A DNA stretch of 64,000 nt from Saprospiraceae bacterium (lineage in GTDB: Bacteria > Bacteroidota > Bacteroidia > Chitinophagales > Saprospiraceae): assembly GCA_020629515.1 (NCBI GenBank), contig JAHDDE010000006.1, forward strand, positions 53,404 through 117,403, in the 5' to 3' direction. Under the pieces are notes generated by a model. That model saw nothing but the letters and a program-made list of their open reading frames with translations. It did no database searches and had not been told where the DNA came from. Made by a program: the position numbers and the translations under genes. Positions 61,622-64,000 of this stretch are shown piece by piece. Position 1 is the stretch's first letter. Each line of letters starts with the position of its first letter.

Positions 61622-62395
61622 ATGCAACATATAGCCTCGACATTAATTGATCATGAAATATTTTTAATAACCATCGACAATCCTCCTAGCAATTCGCTTA
61701 CGTCGTTGGTTAAAGATAAGTTTGAACAATGTATCGTAGAAATTAATTCTACCCCTCAGCTTAAGGCGGTTGTGATCACTGGTGTAGGTGACAAGTTTTG
61801 CACTGGTGATGACCTAAAGGAAGCTTTAGTTAAAAGAGAAAAGGATATCGAGTCTACCATAGCTAACCTTCATCAATTTGGGCAAATAATTACCCAAATT
61901 GAAAATATCAAAATTCCAACTATAGCAGCAATTAATGGCTGGTGTGTCGGTGGCGGATTAGAACTCGCCCTTAGCTGTGATATAAGAATTTCGGTTCCAG
62001 GTGTAGCATTCAGAGGTGCAGGTGTTAATGTAGGATTACAGGCTTCAACTTATCGGCTATCTCGCATCATAGGAGAAAGCAGAGCTAAATATATGTTACT
62101 ATTGGCTAAAAGTATCAATAGTCAAATTGCATTAGAATGGGGTCTAATACACGAAGTGGTGGAACCCGCTCAACTAATAGATAGATGTATCAAACTCGCT
62201 AAAACTATAAGCTCTAAGGCTCCTCTATCCATACTTCATACTAAAGAATTAATTAATAAATCTTGGCATCTCTCCTCTGAAGAGGCGAATCAAGCCAACT
62301 GGGCTTCACTAAGCAAGCTTGCTCATACCGCAGACTACTTAGAGGCATTGCGTGCCTATGTTGATAAAAGACCACCAGAGTTCAAAGGCGAATAG
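61622..62395 (+). CDS. Enoyl-CoA hydratase/isomerase-family protein with one catalytic Glu missing
   Basis: The 257-residue crotonase has the oxyanion segment FCTGDDLKEAL and GGGLELALSCDIRIS with the first catalytic Glu. The second catalytic position, normally FGQPE, reads VAFRGAGVNVGL, so the glutamate is absent. That suggests a reaction other than simple hydration (for example isomerase, decarboxylase or thioesterase chemistry). It stands alone, divergent from the patatin gene across a 278-bp gap in which I see only a weak promoter-like TGTATTTG (61565-61572). Confidence 0.88.
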   Translation: MQHIASTLIDHEIFLITIDNPPSNSLTSLVKDKFEQCIVEINSTPQLKAVVITGVGDKFCTGDDLKEALVKREKDIESTIANLHQFGQIITQIENIKIPTIAAINGWCVGGGLELALSCDIRISVPGVAFRGAGVNVGLQASTYRLSRIIGESRAKYMLLLAKSINSQIALEWGLIHEVVEPAQLIDRCIKLAKTISSKAPLSILHTKELINKSWHLSSEEANQANWASLSKLAHTADYLEALRAYVDKRPPEFKGE

Positions 62396-62398
62396 ACC

Positions 62399-63223
62399 CT
62401 AAAACTTCATACTAAAGTTCACTCCATGCCCGCCCAGCAGAAGCGATGCATTTTCACTCATGTGGATTTTAGGAATTAACAATCCTATCGAAGCACCCAC
62501 CACGTAGCCTGTGATCAAATCCGTAGGAAAATGCTTGCCTGCCTCATATCTCAAATAGCTAATTACTGCGGGCACCGTTGCAGCAACAGTCCATATCAAG
62601 TACTTATTATCTGCATCGGGATGTAAATCTGTGTATACCTGTGCGGCCAAAAAAGACATTGCAGCAGTATTAGACGCATGGCCAGAGAAAAAGGATAATC
62701 TTGACCCGCCACTTAACTTCACTTCTATTGGTACTTCTGGATTATAATTATACGGTCGATATCTCTTAGCTAAAGATTTAGTGATATTGGTAAGGCCATT
62801 AGTGATTAAGAATGTTTCTATTGCCATTATTCCTACATCTGCTCCTTCTATTCTGCATTTGTGCGAGAAGTAAGTTATAAAAGGCAATGTAGCTCCTGTA
62901 TATAAAATGACATCACTGATCGTCTGAGCTGTCGAAGAAAAGTTGCTGGCGGCTCCCCTATCAAATGCCGATAGCATGCTTGGATCAAAATTATTAATCT
63001 CAGCGATGGAAGCCTTATCAGCATTATTACCTAATATGATACCCAGGGTACTCAATCCTATCCCAACACCTATAATGGGTGCATCTTTTTTAAATGAGAC
63101 ATGATACGATTCTTGTTGGGCATAAGAGACTACTCCATTCAAAACTAAGATCAATAAGAAAAGATATACTAATGGGCATCCATGAGAGGTGCTAAAAGGT
63201 ATATGTGAAAACTTATTTGGCAT
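62399..63223 (-). CDS. PAP2-family membrane phosphatase
   Basis: The 274-residue protein has several TM helices and the three PAP2 motifs: KSLAKRYRP, FFSGHAS and LRYEAGKHFPTD. It is likely to dephosphorylate phosphatidic acid, undecaprenyl pyrophosphate or lipid A-type substrates at the membrane. I start at ATG 63223; GTG 63229 would add two residues. It ends 3 bp from the convergent crotonase gene and follows the flavin reductase gene by 11 bp. Confidence 0.88.
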   Translation of the reverse strand: MPNKFSHIPFSTSHGCPLVYLFLLILVLNGVVSYAQQESYHVSFKKDAPIIGVGIGLSTLGIILGNNADKASIAEINNFDPSMLSAFDRGAASNFSSTAQTISDVILYTGATLPFITYFSHKCRIEGADVGIMAIETFLITNGLTNITKSLAKRYRPYNYNPEVPIEVKLSGGSRLSFFSGHASNTAAMSFLAAQVYTDLHPDADNKYLIWTVAATVPAVISYLRYEAGKHFPTDLITGYVVGASIGLLIPKIHMSENASLLLGGHGVNFSMKF

Positions 63224-63234
63224 TAGCACAAGAA

Positions 63235-63702
63235 TTACTGATTGCTCAATACTTCATATCCTGAGTAATATATCAAAGGTCTACCTCCATCTGCAATCCC
63301 CAAGTCGGTGACTTCACATAATATCATGTGATGATCGCCAGCTTCTATGGCATTTTTTACTTTCACTGTAAACCAACTGAGAGCCTCATCAACAATAGGA
63401 CAACCATGGACCGCATTGATCTGACCTTCAAACGTGTCTTTAAATCCTGCAAAATGATCACTGATATCACGTTGTTGCTCACTTAGTATACTAATGCCCA
63501 AAATCTGACCTGAACTACACAATGGCATGAATGAAGAAGAATTCTGAATCGAAAAGAGCACCAAACATGGATCCAAAGAAATGGACACAAAAGAATTGGC
63601 CGTTAATCCAACAACCTTTTCGTTTTGATATGTAAGGACAGTAGTTATGCCAGTGGCGAATCTGCCAGCAGCTGTTCTGAATCTTTTGGGATCTATCTTC
63701 AA
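63235..63702 (-). CDS. Flavin reductase-like domain protein
   Basis: The 155-residue protein has the split-barrel flavin reductase fold: FRTAAGRFATGITTVLTYQ, GLTANSFVSISLDPCLVLFSI, SSSFMPL, LGISILSEQQRDISDHFAG and AGDHHMILCEVTDL. Such proteins bind FMN and supply reduced flavin to monooxygenases, or act alone as reductases. No partner monooxygenase is in the window. The start must be TTG 63702 because an in-frame TAA sits directly before it (63703-63705). Confidence 0.9.
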   Translation of the reverse strand: MKIDPKRFRTAAGRFATGITTVLTYQNEKVVGLTANSFVSISLDPCLVLFSIQNSSSFMPLCSSGQILGISILSEQQRDISDHFAGFKDTFEGQINAVHGCPIVDEALSWFTVKVKNAIEAGDHHMILCEVTDLGIADGGRPLIYYSGYEVLSNQ

Positions 63703-64000
63703 TTATATTTTATTTAAGATTCTTTAAAAGTAGAAAAACCAAGATAAAATATGGTCCAATTCTATGATTACATTTAATAGATAAACCAATACTCCAAATG
63801 AGCTTCCTTTTCTAAATCAAGCACTTACAGCATATAAATGCAAAATATGACTCATCTAAGGTGTTTGTGATAATTTATATTTAAAACTATGATTTGATGA
63901 TCTTTAACTTATAGGGAGTACTTGTACACATTTTTCAGACTCATGGCCCAAGAAAGAATATCCTTTAAAAATATTCATTTAAGCTGACTAATAATTATAT
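63703..64000. other. Right-edge region with no gene recognised
   Basis: About 300 bp of AT-rich sequence. I see no frame longer than about 20 codons that looks coding, no terminator and no RNA gene. It should include the promoter of the flavin reductase gene, but no perfect TAnnTTTG is present. Confidence 0.5.

Noticed and set aside
63943..63987. Short plus-strand frame starting ATGGCCCAAGAA at the right edge
   Set aside because: It ends after about 14 codons with TGA and has no features of a gene.

Overview
The window looks like a chromosomal segment of a Bacteroidota bacterium, most likely an aerobic, saprospiria- or cytophagia-like lineage. The base composition is AT-rich. Several start sites are preceded by perfect copies of the Bacteroidota -7 promoter element TAnnTTTG. 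There is a secreted M43 metalloprotease with a type IX secretion sorting domain, a TonB-dependent receptor with a carboxypeptidase-D-like N-terminal domain, and an alternative complex III plus aa3 oxidase cluster. Taxon below phylum is inference. No rRNA, tRNA, CRISPR array, insertion sequence or prophage was seen.

Layout. 1-6302: edge of a YeeE/YedE transporter gene, a thioredoxin, an XdhC-like protein, and a four-gene ABC efflux operon (ATPase, two MacB-like permeases, HlyD-type adaptor). 6427-12469: an ECF-type sigma factor with a membrane partner, a crotonase, an orphan helical protein, an OmpA-type lipoprotein, uracil-DNA glycosylase, a DUF423 protein and a small beta-barrel protein. 12508-28828: a long minus-strand respiratory operon, actABCDEF then coxB-coxA-ctaB-coxC-coxC-coxD, with an internal terminator and then an SCO-like protein, a DUF420 protein and a small CPMC protein. 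28958-40323: thyA, the metalloprotease, and an envelope block (LptD, amidase, MCE/MlaD protein, MurB, a barrel protein, an MsbA-like exporter, a HAD phosphatase). 40722-44636: a giant TonB receptor that continues into thrombospondin type 3 repeats and an OmpA domain. 44748-55569: a nine-gene minus-strand acyl-CoA catabolic operon headed by a TetR regulator with a 24-bp palindromic operator candidate. 55766-58676: a mutarotase lipoprotein and a sodium/sugar symporter. 58971-64000: a DUF2853-DUF697 fusion, a DUF3336-patatin lipase, a crotonase, a PAP2 phosphatase and a flavin reductase.

Two themes stand out. First, OmpA-type peptidoglycan-binding modules are joined to unrelated envelope machines: one closes the CuA subunit of cytochrome oxidase (CoxB) and one closes the TonB receptor, while a third sits in an ordinary lipoprotein. 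In all three the topology would put the module in the periplasm, so the respiratory chain and an outer-membrane importer may be tethered to the cell wall. Second, the TetR-controlled operon contains a near complete set of parts for the beta-methyl branched acyl-CoA route (acyl-CoA ligase, isovaleryl-type dehydrogenase, biotin-dependent carboxylase, hydratase), which resembles the acyclic terpene (Atu) and leucine/isovalerate (Liu) clusters of pseudomonads. It has a BKACE-family cleavage enzyme where a lyase would be expected. One of its dehydrogenases closely resembles the SDR half of animal HSDL2, while the SCP2 half of HSDL2 is found fused to the neighbouring acyl-CoA dehydrogenase.
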